Source of the DNA: an uncultured Pseudomonadota bacterium
GTDB lineage: Bacteria; Bdellovibrionota_B; Oligoflexia; Oligoflexales; CAIMVM01
Assembly: GCA_903844895.1 (NCBI GenBank)
Contig: CAIMVM010000309.1
Location: 1 to 34,993 of the forward strand
DNA length: 34,993 nt
Direction: 5' to 3'
This document shows, in pieces, positions 8,162-16,771 of this stretch. The translations under genes were made by a program, and so were the position numbers. The notes beneath the pieces were generated by a model. The model was not told where the DNA came from. It saw nothing but the letters and a program-made list of their open reading frames with translations, and searched no databases. How positions within the stretch are numbered: position 1 is the stretch's first letter; the number at the start of each line of letters is the position of its first letter.

Positions 8162-9661
8162 TCAGTTGACGTCAAAGACGGGCTGTCTCAAATCTTCATT
8201 TGATAGAAATCCAGGTTCAAAATGAACTTGGATTTTTTTATCCAGCACGAGTATCTTAAATACATCTGACAGTTCATTTTGAATCGAGTGAATGATGTCT
8301 TTTCGTGCTTTTACTTGAATGTCCATTTTAGAATGCAGTAGAGAAATTCTGACGATTTCTCGAATCAGTTCCAGGGCTTCAAACTTGCTAGTTTTTACGC
8401 TTCCTGAACCGTCGCAGCGAGGGCAAGGTTCCATAAAACGGCGCTCTAGGGATTCCGAGGTTCTCTTTCTAGTCATTTGCACCAATCCTAGCTCTGATAT
8501 GCGTAGGACATTCGTTCTGGCGCGGTCTTTTTTGAGTTCCTCTAAAAGTTTATTGTAAATGATCTCCCGGTCGACAGGGTCTTCCATATCAATAAAGTCT
8601 ACGATTATGATTCCACCAATATTTCTCACTCTTAATTGTTCCACCAACAGGACCGTAGCTTCTAAATTGGTTTGCAAGATTGTGCTGCGAGCGTTTTGCC
8701 GGCCGACAAACTTCCCTGTGTTGACATCCACAGACGTAAGAGCTTCCGTTTGCTCAAGGATCAGATATCCCCCAGAGGGTAAAGCAACTCGACCGGAGAG
8801 GGCGCGGGCCAAATCCAGTTCTAGGCCGAATTCATCAAAAATGGGCTTGGTCCCTATATAGTGCTTTAGTTTCATAGCTGCATAAGGAATGTTTTGATTT
8901 AGGAATTCCTTAAGCCCTAAAAAGGAGTCAAGGTCATCACAAAGAATCTCGGTCACATCTTCAGAATAAATGTCTCGAATCAACTTCTGGGACAGTTTCA
9001 GGTCTTGGTAGAGAATGCCAGGAGCTTCAACGTGAGACATTCCATGCTGTACACCTTTCCACGTTTGAATCAATTGCGCCAAATCGTCTTTTAACTGTTC
9101 CTCATCGGCACCGACTGCCGCCGTTCTGACGATCACACCGAGGTTTTCTCGCTCGAGCGAGCAAACGATTTGTCTGAGTCTGTCTCGCTCTGGCCCAGCT
9201 TCGATGCGCCTAGAAATACCTACATGCCTAAAGTTAGGTAGCAAAACGAGATAACGCCCAGGAACGGTGACAACTTGGGTTAATCGCGGTCCTTTGGAGC
9301 CTAAAGCCTCCTTGGCGACTTGGACAATAATGTGCTGACCTTCAGATAGAATTTTTTCAATGGGAGTCGAGTTTTTGGGTTTGGCATCTGTATGATCCAA
9401 GTTGGATTCGTCAAATAATTGAATGGCACTCACATCAAGGACATCGCCGCCAAACAAAAATCCCGTCTTGGAAAGTCCGATGTTGATAAATGCAGAGTTC
9501 ATTCCCGGAAGAATTCGCGACACCACTCCTTTATAGACATTTGAGACAATTCCTATTTTTTCACATTCCTCAATGTAAAGCTCACTCAGCCGTGAGTCTT
9601 CCACAAGAGCTATGCGTGTTTCATAGGAGTTTGAGTTGATGATTATTTTCTTTGATGTCAT
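8162..9661 (-). CDS. rng: Ribonuclease G (RNase E/G family)
   Basis: An endoribonuclease for rRNA maturation and mRNA decay. From the chosen start it has 499 residues, the usual RNase G size, without the long RNase E scaffold tail. An S1-like RNA-binding section includes VYKGVVSRILPGMNSAFINI (43-62). The catalytic core holds VDVNTG with Asp312 and IIVDFID with Asp355, matching the two Mg-binding Asp residues of RNase E. CPRC at 413-416 is the zinc-link motif. The frame is open 12 codons further up, to ATG 9697. ATG 9661 is preferred because GAGAAG lies just before it and the protein then starts with the family-like MTSKKIIINS. It follows waaA and probably shares its transcript. Confidence 0.9.
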   Translation of the reverse strand: MTSKKIIINSNSYETRIALVEDSRLSELYIEECEKIGIVSNVYKGVVSRILPGMNSAFINIGLSKTGFLFGGDVLDVSAIQLFDESNLDHTDAKPKNSTPIEKILSEGQHIIVQVAKEALGSKGPRLTQVVTVPGRYLVLLPNFRHVGISRRIEAGPERDRLRQIVCSLERENLGVIVRTAAVGADEEQLKDDLAQLIQTWKGVQHGMSHVEAPGILYQDLKLSQKLIRDIYSEDVTEILCDDLDSFLGLKEFLNQNIPYAAMKLKHYIGTKPIFDEFGLELDLARALSGRVALPSGGYLILEQTEALTSVDVNTGKFVGRQNARSTILQTNLEATVLLVEQLRVRNIGGIIIVDFIDMEDPVDREIIYNKLLEELKKDRARTNVLRISELGLVQMTRKRTSESLERRFMEPCPRCDGSGSVKTSKFEALELIREIVRISLLHSKMDIQVKARKDIIHSIQNELSDVFKILVLDKKIQVHFEPGFLSNEDLRQPVFDVN

Positions 9662-9704
9662 ATCTTCTCTCATACCTTTTGTACTACCTTCTCTCATGTT
9701 TTCA

Positions 9705-11033
9705 CTAGCGCAATTTTTGGAGGTAATTGTGGTTCATTTTTCGGATTTTTACGTCATATAGGATTTCATGAATGCGTTCTGAGGCACCTATTTTGTTTTG
9801 CATTGTCTTTAGCAAGTTTTCATCCGACTTTGCCGGTGTGGAACGGATCCAATGGGCAAGCTGATTTGCGTCGTTTGTAGCAAAGGCAACTCCCTCAGCG
9901 ACAAGGTCTCGAGCCTCCTGGCTATTCGTGAATCTCAAGCCAAAGGCAGTAGGGGTACCACGAATGGCTGGCTCGAGGACATTATGAACTTGATGGTGCA
10001 GAGCGCCTCCCACCCAGGCCCATGAGGCTAAGTCATACATTTCAAAAAGAAGTCCCAGTTGGTCGACGATGATGACATCCTTACCATCTTGCATAGGGAG
10101 GGGGGCTAAATGTCGCTTGGAATACATTTGGAAGCCATAGCCAAATCTCTGTACGATTTTGGCTAGTTCTAGGCACATTTCAGGAGACGTGTCGTGGGGA
10201 ACTAGGGCGACCGAAATCTCTTGCTTTAGAAATTTTAGGGCACTCATGACTAAAACAACGTCTTCTGGCCAAGCGGAACCTACAACGATCGTTGGATGAT
10301 CGCCAAAACACCTCTTCCAATCTTCACAGATTGACGCTCGTTTTTCTTTGGAACTTTGATGTCTTTCATGAGCGCGATCAAATTTCGTATCTCCCGTGAT
10401 GTCTAATTTTTTAGGAGACAAACCAAACTGGACAAACCAGTCGTAATCTTTCTGGGAAACGCAAAAAATGCCATGAAAAAGGCTATACATAGAAAGGAAT
10501 TTGGGGGATAAAACCAGCGAATTTCTTTTTAACATTCTTTCGCTTACCGAAGCATCGACTAAAAATAGACTGGATTTTTCCGAGGCTACCCAGAGAAAAC
10601 AAGGCCAAAGTTCTTGCTTGGAAACCAAGACAATATCTGGCTTTAAAGTTTCGAAAAATGAATTTACATGCCAAATGGTATCTATAGGAGAAGCAACATA
10701 GGGAATCTCATCTTTTCTTGCTTGAGCAAATTTGATCCCAGAGGGACTAAAAAAACATACTAAAGCCGACCAGCCTTCAGAGATAAGTTGATGGATCACG
10801 GGTAGAATTTGTTCATATTCTCCGGCAGAACTTGCAAAAGCAAGCACAACAGGTCGTCCCACTGACTTTACTTCTGTGAGTACGCGCATTGTCGCCTTTT
10901 GATCTTGTCTAGGCGAAAGCCAGTTCTGAGCTTTTTGGGAGCCCATCTTTGACAGGACCCACAGCAGGCCCCAACCTATCGTTACCAGGCAGCTTGATCC
11001 ATAAGTTATCCACTTCCAGAGCCTTGGTTTCAA
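9705..11033 (-). CDS. waaA: 3-deoxy-D-manno-octulosonic acid (Kdo) transferase WaaA
   Basis: A 442-residue GT30 transferase that adds Kdo from CMP-Kdo to lipid IVA at the inner membrane. An N-terminal anchor lies at about 10-28. The conserved region ASSAGEYEQILP (67-78) carries Glu72, corresponding to the catalytic base. LVDASVSERM and DITGDTKFDRA match the family middle motifs. GSAWPEDV and the C-terminal WVGGALHHQVHNVLEPA match the nucleotide-sugar domain. Its ATG overlaps the heptosyltransferase stop by four bases. Together the pair indicates inner-core LPS synthesis. Whether it adds one or two Kdo residues cannot be told. Confidence 0.92.
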   Translation of the reverse strand: MKPRLWKWITYGSSCLVTIGWGLLWVLSKMGSQKAQNWLSPRQDQKATMRVLTEVKSVGRPVVLAFASSAGEYEQILPVIHQLISEGWSALVCFFSPSGIKFAQARKDEIPYVASPIDTIWHVNSFFETLKPDIVLVSKQELWPCFLWVASEKSSLFLVDASVSERMLKRNSLVLSPKFLSMYSLFHGIFCVSQKDYDWFVQFGLSPKKLDITGDTKFDRAHERHQSSKEKRASICEDWKRCFGDHPTIVVGSAWPEDVVLVMSALKFLKQEISVALVPHDTSPEMCLELAKIVQRFGYGFQMYSKRHLAPLPMQDGKDVIIVDQLGLLFEMYDLASWAWVGGALHHQVHNVLEPAIRGTPTAFGLRFTNSQEARDLVAEGVAFATNDANQLAHWIRSTPAKSDENLLKTMQNKIGASERIHEILYDVKIRKMNHNYLQKLR

Positions 11034-12181
11034 CGTTCGTGGCCTTCCCTAAATGGCGTAGCGTTTTGGTTTCGAGGTGCCTTGAGACGATGCAACATCC
11101 AATCTACTATGAGGTTTTTTGGTATACTTGTAAAGCAGGCCTTATCGTTATAGCGACATGATGTGCGGCCATGTTTCGAGCAGGGACGACACCCCAACGG
11201 AGCAGAAAATGCCTGACTCTCATGGGAAAAAGGCATAAAGCCAAAAGCTTCCGTGGTAGGTCCAAAGATCACGCCTGCTGGAGTGCTGACGGCCTCGGCA
11301 ATATGAACGAGGGACGTATCACTACATAATATGAGGCGCACTTGTGATAGGACGAGCATGGTTTCTGGAAGCGTTGTTTTACCGCATAGATTTAGGGTTT
11401 TTTCGGGCCAAGTCAACGATGACAAGATTTTGTCTGCCGCTATTTGATCGTTCATGTCCCCTAAAAAAACGAGGTTGGGTATCCGATCAGAGGAAAGACG
11501 AGCGGCAAACATTTTTAAAACGTCTCGAAATTCTTGCTCGGGATATTTCTTAGTGGCAAATGAGGCGCCAGGTCCTATGGCGATCCAGCTGCCAGTCTCT
11601 AAAGAAATTTGCGACATGAACTCGGTATGAGTTCTTAGTGAGGGACGAGCCTTTTCCAAGGCTTCAACTGCCTTGATCGAACGAAGATTGAGCCCGAATT
11701 CTTCCAAAGATTGTGCGATGGTTTGAACGACAGTATGATACTGGAATGCGATGGGTTTGAGGTCGAGATCGGAAAGTACTCTCGATCTTCCATACCAGCG
11801 AGCTTTTAAAACTAAAAAAGCCCGCTGCCACCGAAACTTCTTGGACTTGATCGCTGATCTTCCCGTTACTTTACTATAATAGCGAGCGAGCCATTGAGAT
11901 CTTGGATTGTCTTGCAAATCAATCAAAATATCCAAACTTTTCAGGAAATTAGCATCCTTGATGCGGGGCTCGTCCGCCTCCATATCGAGAACTTCCACTT
12001 GGGAAAGGGCTGATTTTAAAAGGTCAAGGCATGGTTTTTTTGAAATAAAGTAAATTTTAAAGTTTAAATGGGGAGATGAGGCTTCAATTTGCCGCAAATA
12101 GTCTATGGCAGACGTCGAAAGAACCACATCTCCGATGCTCGAGGTTCTAATGATTCCTAGGGTAATAGTTTGTTGCGTCAA
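11030..12181 (-). CDS. ADP-heptose:LPS heptosyltransferase family protein (GT9), TTG start
   Basis: A GT9 glycosyltransferase that probably adds heptose to the LPS inner core on the cytoplasmic face. It shows the N-terminal LGIIRTSSIGDVVLST (family pattern IRxSSIGDV), a middle WIAIGPGASFATKKYP, and a C-terminal CSDTSLVHIAEAVSTP with VIFGPTTEAFG, followed by a Cys-rich end (CRPCSKHGRTSC) common in heptosyltransferases. The frame stays open to ATG 12238, but I choose TTG 12181. It has GAGGT six bases upstream, puts the conserved motif near the N-terminus, and lies downstream of an extended -10 promoter that falls inside the longer version. This gives 383 residues. It overlaps waaA by four bases. 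Confidence 0.85.
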   Translation of the reverse strand: MTQQTITLGIIRTSSIGDVVLSTSAIDYLRQIEASSPHLNFKIYFISKKPCLDLLKSALSQVEVLDMEADEPRIKDANFLKSLDILIDLQDNPRSQWLARYYSKVTGRSAIKSKKFRWQRAFLVLKARWYGRSRVLSDLDLKPIAFQYHTVVQTIAQSLEEFGLNLRSIKAVEALEKARPSLRTHTEFMSQISLETGSWIAIGPGASFATKKYPEQEFRDVLKMFAARLSSDRIPNLVFLGDMNDQIAADKILSSLTWPEKTLNLCGKTTLPETMLVLSQVRLILCSDTSLVHIAEAVSTPAGVIFGPTTEAFGFMPFSHESQAFSAPLGCRPCSKHGRTSCRYNDKACFTSIPKNLIVDWMLHRLKAPRNQNATPFREGHER

Positions 12182-12224
12182 ATCATACCTCGAGTGAGCT
12201 AACTGTGCTAAAATTACAGGCAGG

Positions 12225-12233
12225 ATTATATCA
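12225..12233 (-). promoter_or_regulatory. Extended -10 promoter for the heptosyltransferase-waaA-rng run
   Basis: On the minus strand the text TGATATAAT is a perfect extended -10 (TGn plus TATAAT). A -35-like ATGTCA lies about 18 bases upstream. Initiation would fall near 12218, downstream of ATG 12238, so the longer reading frame would not be fully transcribed from it. This supports the TTG start at 12181. Confidence 0.5.
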
Positions 12234-12252
12234 GACATATGGGAAAAGTGAC

Positions 12253-13359
12253 ATGACTAACAAGCCGTCTCGAAGATCTGTGCCCCTCAAAAAGCGGAAA
12301 CTTAATATCGTCTATTTTTTGGATTCCGCAAAAAGCAGATCCATTCAGTTGTCCTTAAGGTCAGCAGCGCTTTTTACAGCCTTTTTTGCGGCTTTTACAG
12401 TGTTAGCGGTCATTGGTATTATTGGGGCATCCGACAGAGCTTTGAAAATTCAAATGCTTTCCTCCGAGAATAAGGACTTGAGGAAGTCTCTTTTCGACTA
12501 TCAGACGCGATATGAAGGCGCTTATGCAAAGGCCTATCCAGAAAGTGGAGGTAATTCAGGCAGTTCTGCCGTAAATACCGCCATAGCGCCCGAGAATTTG
12601 CCAACAGAAAAATTTAAGTTGTCGCAAAAAATGGCAGCTAAAACGGCAGATTTTGTAAATGGTTCGAAAAGTGAGATTAGTGCAGATGCAGCCAGCAATT
12701 TGCACGCGTCTAACGAATCTAAAAATGTAGAATCTGATTTGTTGCAGGCGAAGAAGATTCCTAATTCATCACAGACTTTACCTGAAAACAAAGCGAATTC
12801 TGGCGCAAAAAATGACACTCAAGGCGGAATCTCTCCTGAGCTCTCTCTGAGGAAAGAGAAAGTTGCTTTACAAGACGTTGGTAAGGAGGCATCTGCTTCA
12901 AATGCGGATTCCGAATCTTTGACAATCCATAATTCACCGAGTGCTGCAAACAAAAAAAGTGGCAATTTTCCTAAAATCAGCAATGCAAAAATAGAGCAAA
13001 AAGACGGTAGCTACCTTGTTCGGTTTGAGCTTAGAAGCATTCCGGCTAACACCCAGCTCTCAGGCCATCTCTGGGTTGTTGGGGAATTTGACAACGACGG
13101 GAAAAAAGTTTTTTTTACTTCGCCTAAGAGTGTTGAGGTCGACGATTCAGGCATGATTAGGGATACTCAAGCAGGTGAGCGGTATCGCGTCAGAAATTTC
13201 ACAGCTAAGTTTCTAACGCTCAAAGCGGGAACAGCCAAAAAAAGTGAATTGAGAAAAGTAACTATTGGAATCTCTGATGAATCAGGTAACAGGTCGAGTT
13301 ATCCGATTGATCTACCAACCGTCAGCGGCGAAATGGGACAACTTTCTAAAGGTGGCTAA
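12253..13359 (+). CDS. Single-pass inner-membrane coiled-coil protein, unknown function
   Basis: The frame opens at 12205, but ATG 12253 is preferred: it has GGAAAAG upstream and gives a basic cytoplasmic tail (SRRSVPLKKRKL) before the membrane segment. The protein has 368 residues. A membrane helix at about 38-57 is followed by a short coiled coil (about 58-90, LSSENKDLRKSLFDYQ). A long Ser/Ala/Lys/Asn-rich linker, probably disordered, spans about 95-235. A compact beta-rich C-terminal domain (about 240-355) carries VRFELRSIPANTQLSGHLWV. The layout resembles the membrane-proximal part of envelope M23 peptidases such as MepM, but no M23 catalytic domain is present. It precedes a lipoprotein gene by two bases, so the two may span the envelope together. 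Confidence 0.8.
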   Translation: MTNKPSRRSVPLKKRKLNIVYFLDSAKSRSIQLSLRSAALFTAFFAAFTVLAVIGIIGASDRALKIQMLSSENKDLRKSLFDYQTRYEGAYAKAYPESGGNSGSSAVNTAIAPENLPTEKFKLSQKMAAKTADFVNGSKSEISADAASNLHASNESKNVESDLLQAKKIPNSSQTLPENKANSGAKNDTQGGISPELSLRKEKVALQDVGKEASASNADSESLTIHNSPSAANKKSGNFPKISNAKIEQKDGSYLVRFELRSIPANTQLSGHLWVVGEFDNDGKKVFFTSPKSVEVDDSGMIRDTQAGERYRVRNFTAKFLTLKAGTAKKSELRKVTIGISDESGNRSSYPIDLPTVSGEMGQLSKGG

Positions 13360-13361
13360 AG

Positions 13362-15791
13362 ATGAGATTTTTAGCTTTTGTGGTCGTTTTGCTCGTCGGT
13401 TGTAGCCGACCTAAAGTGACACAGAGTATTGAAGTTTTAGTAAAGTCTCAGGGAATAGGCGTCGTTTCATCAGCGCAGATTTCCATAGACCAGCGCCCCA
13501 TAGGAGTGAGCAACGCGCAAGGGATTTGGCGTGGGCGGATGCAATTTGAGGCCAACTCTAAACACAAGATTTCCATTGATGTCGAGAAAAATGGTATTTA
13601 CTTCTCTTCTTGGGAAGCTGAATTTGTGGCAAATGGCGACGCCATAAAGAAAGTTGCAGATCTATTTTCTGTACCTAAACTGTCGGGGAATGCAATTGGA
13701 GACAACGGATCCAAGTTAGAAAGTCATGCCGTCGGTCTTTCCAAATCGCCGGCAGAAGCTCTGGGAGATGCTCTGGGAGATGCTCTGGGAGAAAGGCTGC
13801 GAGAAAGGCTGGGAGAAAGGCTGGGAGAAAGGCTGGGAGAAGCGCCTTCAGAAAGGGCGGCAGAGGCGGCTGAAGATCCCTTCGAAATTTGGCGCAAGAA
13901 CTATACGAAATACACATCCTCCCTACCTCCGATGATGCCTTGGTTGGACCAAACCAGAAGTAGGGTATTTGCTAACCACAAACAGGTAGAGGTCCCTCCC
14001 GAAGGTACCGCTGAGAAAGCTATGCAGACTTCCACGTTCTACCTTCATTCTCAAAGCCGTGCTCAGGAAGGCGGGAAGTTCTGGGTGGGGCTCAAGGAAC
14101 CTAAAGAAATTTGTTCCACAAATAGCCGTGGGCGGTGCTCCGTAGAGACTCCCCCTCAGACAAATCATCTGTTAGTGACTCATGAGGGATTCAAGTCGCA
14201 GATTGTGAGACCAAGAGGGCAGGGGACCCATTATTTAAGACTGGAGCGGGGGTTTAGTCGCGATTTGTTCGTTGCGGCAGGTGATGAGTCCTGGAAAGTC
14301 ACAGCCAAAGGAATGGAAGTGGTGAGGGGCGTGGGAGCAAGCTTTGTCGTCTTAGATCACGATACGGATGAGCTCTATCTGGAATGTGCTGAGCAGTGTT
14401 CCTCGAAACCTCAAAAGATCGTCTTCTCTGGAAGTGGCATTACAACCATCCAAACGCGTTTTACTCGCGATTTATCACCTCTTAAGGTGGAAAAGATGCG
14501 TTTTGCAGGCGACTTTGAAGGGTCTTTGGATCATGCCTATTCGGAAATCGCAAATAGTATTCCGTTAGTTCTTAAAAAGCATGGTTTTAGACAGCCCCGT
14601 GCTGATGAAAACGATTCACCAAGTGTCGTTCTGACATTCGTTAAAAATGCCACATCTGCTGAGAATGTTTCTTCTAAAGATCTTTCTCTAGAGGTTCTTT
14701 TTTTAAATGCCAAGGCCGATGTTATGGGAGCCAGTCTTGGAACGTGTGACAACCGGATAGCAGCATGTTTTGTCCATAGCTTTGAGCGTGCCTATTGGAA
14801 CAGTCGTAACCTGAAGCCTGATGACATTAAAAATGACTCTAAGTCGTCACCAGATACTGAAGTTAAGCTGGTAAACCTCGAAGGAAAACCGTTAAGCGGC
14901 GCTCGCCTCTACAGGGACGGCCTATTTCTAGGAAAAAGTAGGGAGAATGGGAACATGTTAGTCCCTTCTTTGACAAGTAAGACTTTAGAAATAGTCAATG
15001 AAGGCTACAAGTTCTATAGAAACTATATATCCTCGCCCCAGGGGGATCTTCCTGTTTCCTTGGCCCGCGGATCAGCCCTTGTATTGAGTCATAATCCAGA
15101 GATTTCAGCATCTATTTATCAAGATGGATTACGAGTAGGAAAACTTCCTGGTGTCGTCGCGGTGAAATCTACGAAAATAGAACTGGATGCTGGCGAACAT
15201 CTTAAAAAAATTGAATTGAGTTTGGAGTCTGGCGAGTCTTTGGATTTGAGCACGCTCAAATTCTATCCTGACTTACTTGCAACATGGAAGAATCAGGTCT
15301 TGTCTCGAGATTATGCGGGTGCTGAAAAAACAGCAGAGTTAGTAACTAACGATCATCCGGACTGGGCTCCTTTGGCTTATCTGCGGGCTGAAAAGCTCTT
15401 TGTGGAAAAAGGCCTGATATCTGCTGATTTGGAAACCTTGGGACATTATCCTACAGCCCGTTGGTTAAACGCTAAAATTACGGCGCTGAAGACCATTGAG
15501 TCGGCCAAGAGTGTGGATGATTTTAAATCTTTAGATGCATCGGTGGCAGATATTCTGCTCGTTTCTGGCAAGGGGCCTTCCTACGAATTTTTTTCTGAAC
15601 TGCATTATTTAAGGTCTCTCAGTGATCTTAAGCGTTCGATGATTTTAAAGGACCCCCTCGAGTCCGACTTAGCACTTCGTAAGGTCAACGAATGGTTCGA
15701 ATGGGGCTATGGGAATCAATATCAAAGTTTTGGTCGTAGAATGTGGGCTTTGGCGCGAGAACAGTCGATGACCAATAGAAAGGGAATGTGA
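13362..15791 (+). CDS. Large lipoprotein with PEGA-like repeats and a tandem-repeat helix
   Basis: An 809-residue lipoprotein. The signal MRFLAFVVVLLVGCSRPK has a clean LVGC lipobox, Cys14. Residues about 133-161 are a tandem repeat of four-residue units (ALGD, then GERL), encoded by 12-bp DNA repeats. Small beta modules follow. Two around 505-610 (TEVKLVNLEGKPLSGARLYR and SASIYQDGLRVGKLPGVV) resemble PEGA-type surface modules. The final 150 residues are helical and may hold TPR-like pairs (LATWKNQVLSRDYAGAEKTA). No enzyme motif is seen. The gene lies two bases after the coiled-coil membrane protein, and its stop overlaps the following PilZ gene. A structural or scaffolding role at the outer membrane is inference. 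Confidence 0.78.
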   Translation: MRFLAFVVVLLVGCSRPKVTQSIEVLVKSQGIGVVSSAQISIDQRPIGVSNAQGIWRGRMQFEANSKHKISIDVEKNGIYFSSWEAEFVANGDAIKKVADLFSVPKLSGNAIGDNGSKLESHAVGLSKSPAEALGDALGDALGERLRERLGERLGERLGEAPSERAAEAAEDPFEIWRKNYTKYTSSLPPMMPWLDQTRSRVFANHKQVEVPPEGTAEKAMQTSTFYLHSQSRAQEGGKFWVGLKEPKEICSTNSRGRCSVETPPQTNHLLVTHEGFKSQIVRPRGQGTHYLRLERGFSRDLFVAAGDESWKVTAKGMEVVRGVGASFVVLDHDTDELYLECAEQCSSKPQKIVFSGSGITTIQTRFTRDLSPLKVEKMRFAGDFEGSLDHAYSEIANSIPLVLKKHGFRQPRADENDSPSVVLTFVKNATSAENVSSKDLSLEVLFLNAKADVMGASLGTCDNRIAACFVHSFERAYWNSRNLKPDDIKNDSKSSPDTEVKLVNLEGKPLSGARLYRDGLFLGKSRENGNMLVPSLTSKTLEIVNEGYKFYRNYISSPQGDLPVSLARGSALVLSHNPEISASIYQDGLRVGKLPGVVAVKSTKIELDAGEHLKKIELSLESGESLDLSTLKFYPDLLATWKNQVLSRDYAGAEKTAELVTNDHPDWAPLAYLRAEKLFVEKGLISADLETLGHYPTARWLNAKITALKTIESAKSVDDFKSLDASVADILLVSGKGPSYEFFSELHYLRSLSDLKRSMILKDPLESDLALRKVNEWFEWGYGNQYQSFGRRMWALAREQSMTNRKGM
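13758..13842 (+). repeat. 12-bp minisatellite inside the lipoprotein gene
   Basis: Seven near-identical 12-bp units: three of the form GCTCTGGGAGAT or close, then four of the form AGGCTGGGAGAA. They encode ALGD and ERLG units, which put Leu at every fourth residue and suggest an amphipathic helix. The unit length is a multiple of three, so slippage would change helix length without breaking the frame. Confidence 0.85.
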
Positions 15792-16693
15792 TGTCGGCAA
15801 CAAATATTGAGAACTCTATAGAAGAGGTCATTAAAAATGCTGACAAGAAAAGCATGTTGGAGCACTTACAAGCTCCAAGGAAAAAACGGCGAAACTACGT
15901 GTTTGTCGCTTTTGGTAGTGACGTAGATAAGGGTATAAATATTAAGATAGAACAGTTTGTTAACTTAAATTTTCCCATCATGACCGTCTATCCCGTGCCC
16001 TCTATTGAAGATTTGGAGAAGCTTGTTTCCAAGCAAGTAAACCTTCTGATTGTAAGTGATGGATTTGCTCCCCCCGATAAAATCATGCCTCTTCTTAAGC
16101 TTTTCAAAGAGACAAATGCCCAGACGGGTGCACCCATTCTGTTTTTAACCAGGGATGAGGCCACTTTGATCTCTAAGTATCATGAGGATTTAGCGCCTTA
16201 TCAAGAGAGTGATGACTATTTAAACTTATCGCATTTGAATGAAAAGCATCTATTAACTAAAGTTCATGAGCGGCTCAATCCTAAATTGCCCGCTAGACGT
16301 GCAAGGAGATTTCCTGTCAATTTGAGGGTGAGATACTCGGATTTACGCACTGGGAAGATCTATTCAGGTGTTATTGAAGACTTGAGTGCCTATGGCTGTC
16401 TTTTGTCTAAGGATCCTTCGTCACCCCAATTTACCAAGTTTGATCAGATTCGAATCTACATTCCTAATGATGGATATGTGCCAAAAAATTTAGGTGATTC
16501 TCTTCCCTTCTATGCTAGGACCTCGAGAGTTCTTTTAGGAGGTGATCGCACTGGGCTAGCTTGGTCTCAGCTGAGTGAAGATAAACATGCGATTCTTTTT
16601 AAGATCCTTTCCGATATGGTAGATCGACGTCTTGCCGACTCATCTATTAGAGAGCGAAATGCGGAAGCCATTCGCAAGAAAAATGTGAAGTGA
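15791..16693 (+). CDS. PilZ-domain protein with receiver-like N-terminus
   Basis: A 300-residue predicted c-di-GMP effector. The C-terminal PilZ domain has the RxxxR signature at Arg169-Arg173 (RRARRFPVNLRV) and DLSAYG at 198-203, matching D/NxSxxG, so binding residues are present. Residues about 34-165 look like a degenerate receiver (VFVAFGSDVDKG, then LLIVSDGF, then APILFLTRDEA), without the standard acidic pair at the front. ATG 15791 overlaps the lipoprotein stop (TGATG); a GTG one codon earlier is the alternative start. The coupling suggests that c-di-GMP controls the lipoprotein/coiled-coil pair upstream; this is inference. No terminator is seen before the convergent acyltransferase. 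Confidence 0.85.
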   Translation: MSATNIENSIEEVIKNADKKSMLEHLQAPRKKRRNYVFVAFGSDVDKGINIKIEQFVNLNFPIMTVYPVPSIEDLEKLVSKQVNLLIVSDGFAPPDKIMPLLKLFKETNAQTGAPILFLTRDEATLISKYHEDLAPYQESDDYLNLSHLNEKHLLTKVHERLNPKLPARRARRFPVNLRVRYSDLRTGKIYSGVIEDLSAYGCLLSKDPSSPQFTKFDQIRIYIPNDGYVPKNLGDSLPFYARTSRVLLGGDRTGLAWSQLSEDKHAILFKILSDMVDRRLADSSIRERNAEAIRKKNVK

Positions 16694-16771
16694 AACTTTG
16701 AGGATTGACTCTGTTGAGCAAAAGACGATTTTCGTATCCGTTCTCTTTGTTAGTTATTGTTTGACTTAGTT

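Noticed and set aside
10996-11004. TTATCCACT inside waaA as a DnaA box
   Set aside because: It is a single isolated near-match in coding sequence with no neighbours.
13726-13935. Repetitive ORFs in other frames of the minisatellite
   Set aside because: The 12-bp repeat keeps several frames open on both strands. The lipoprotein frame has the signal peptide, spacing and length.
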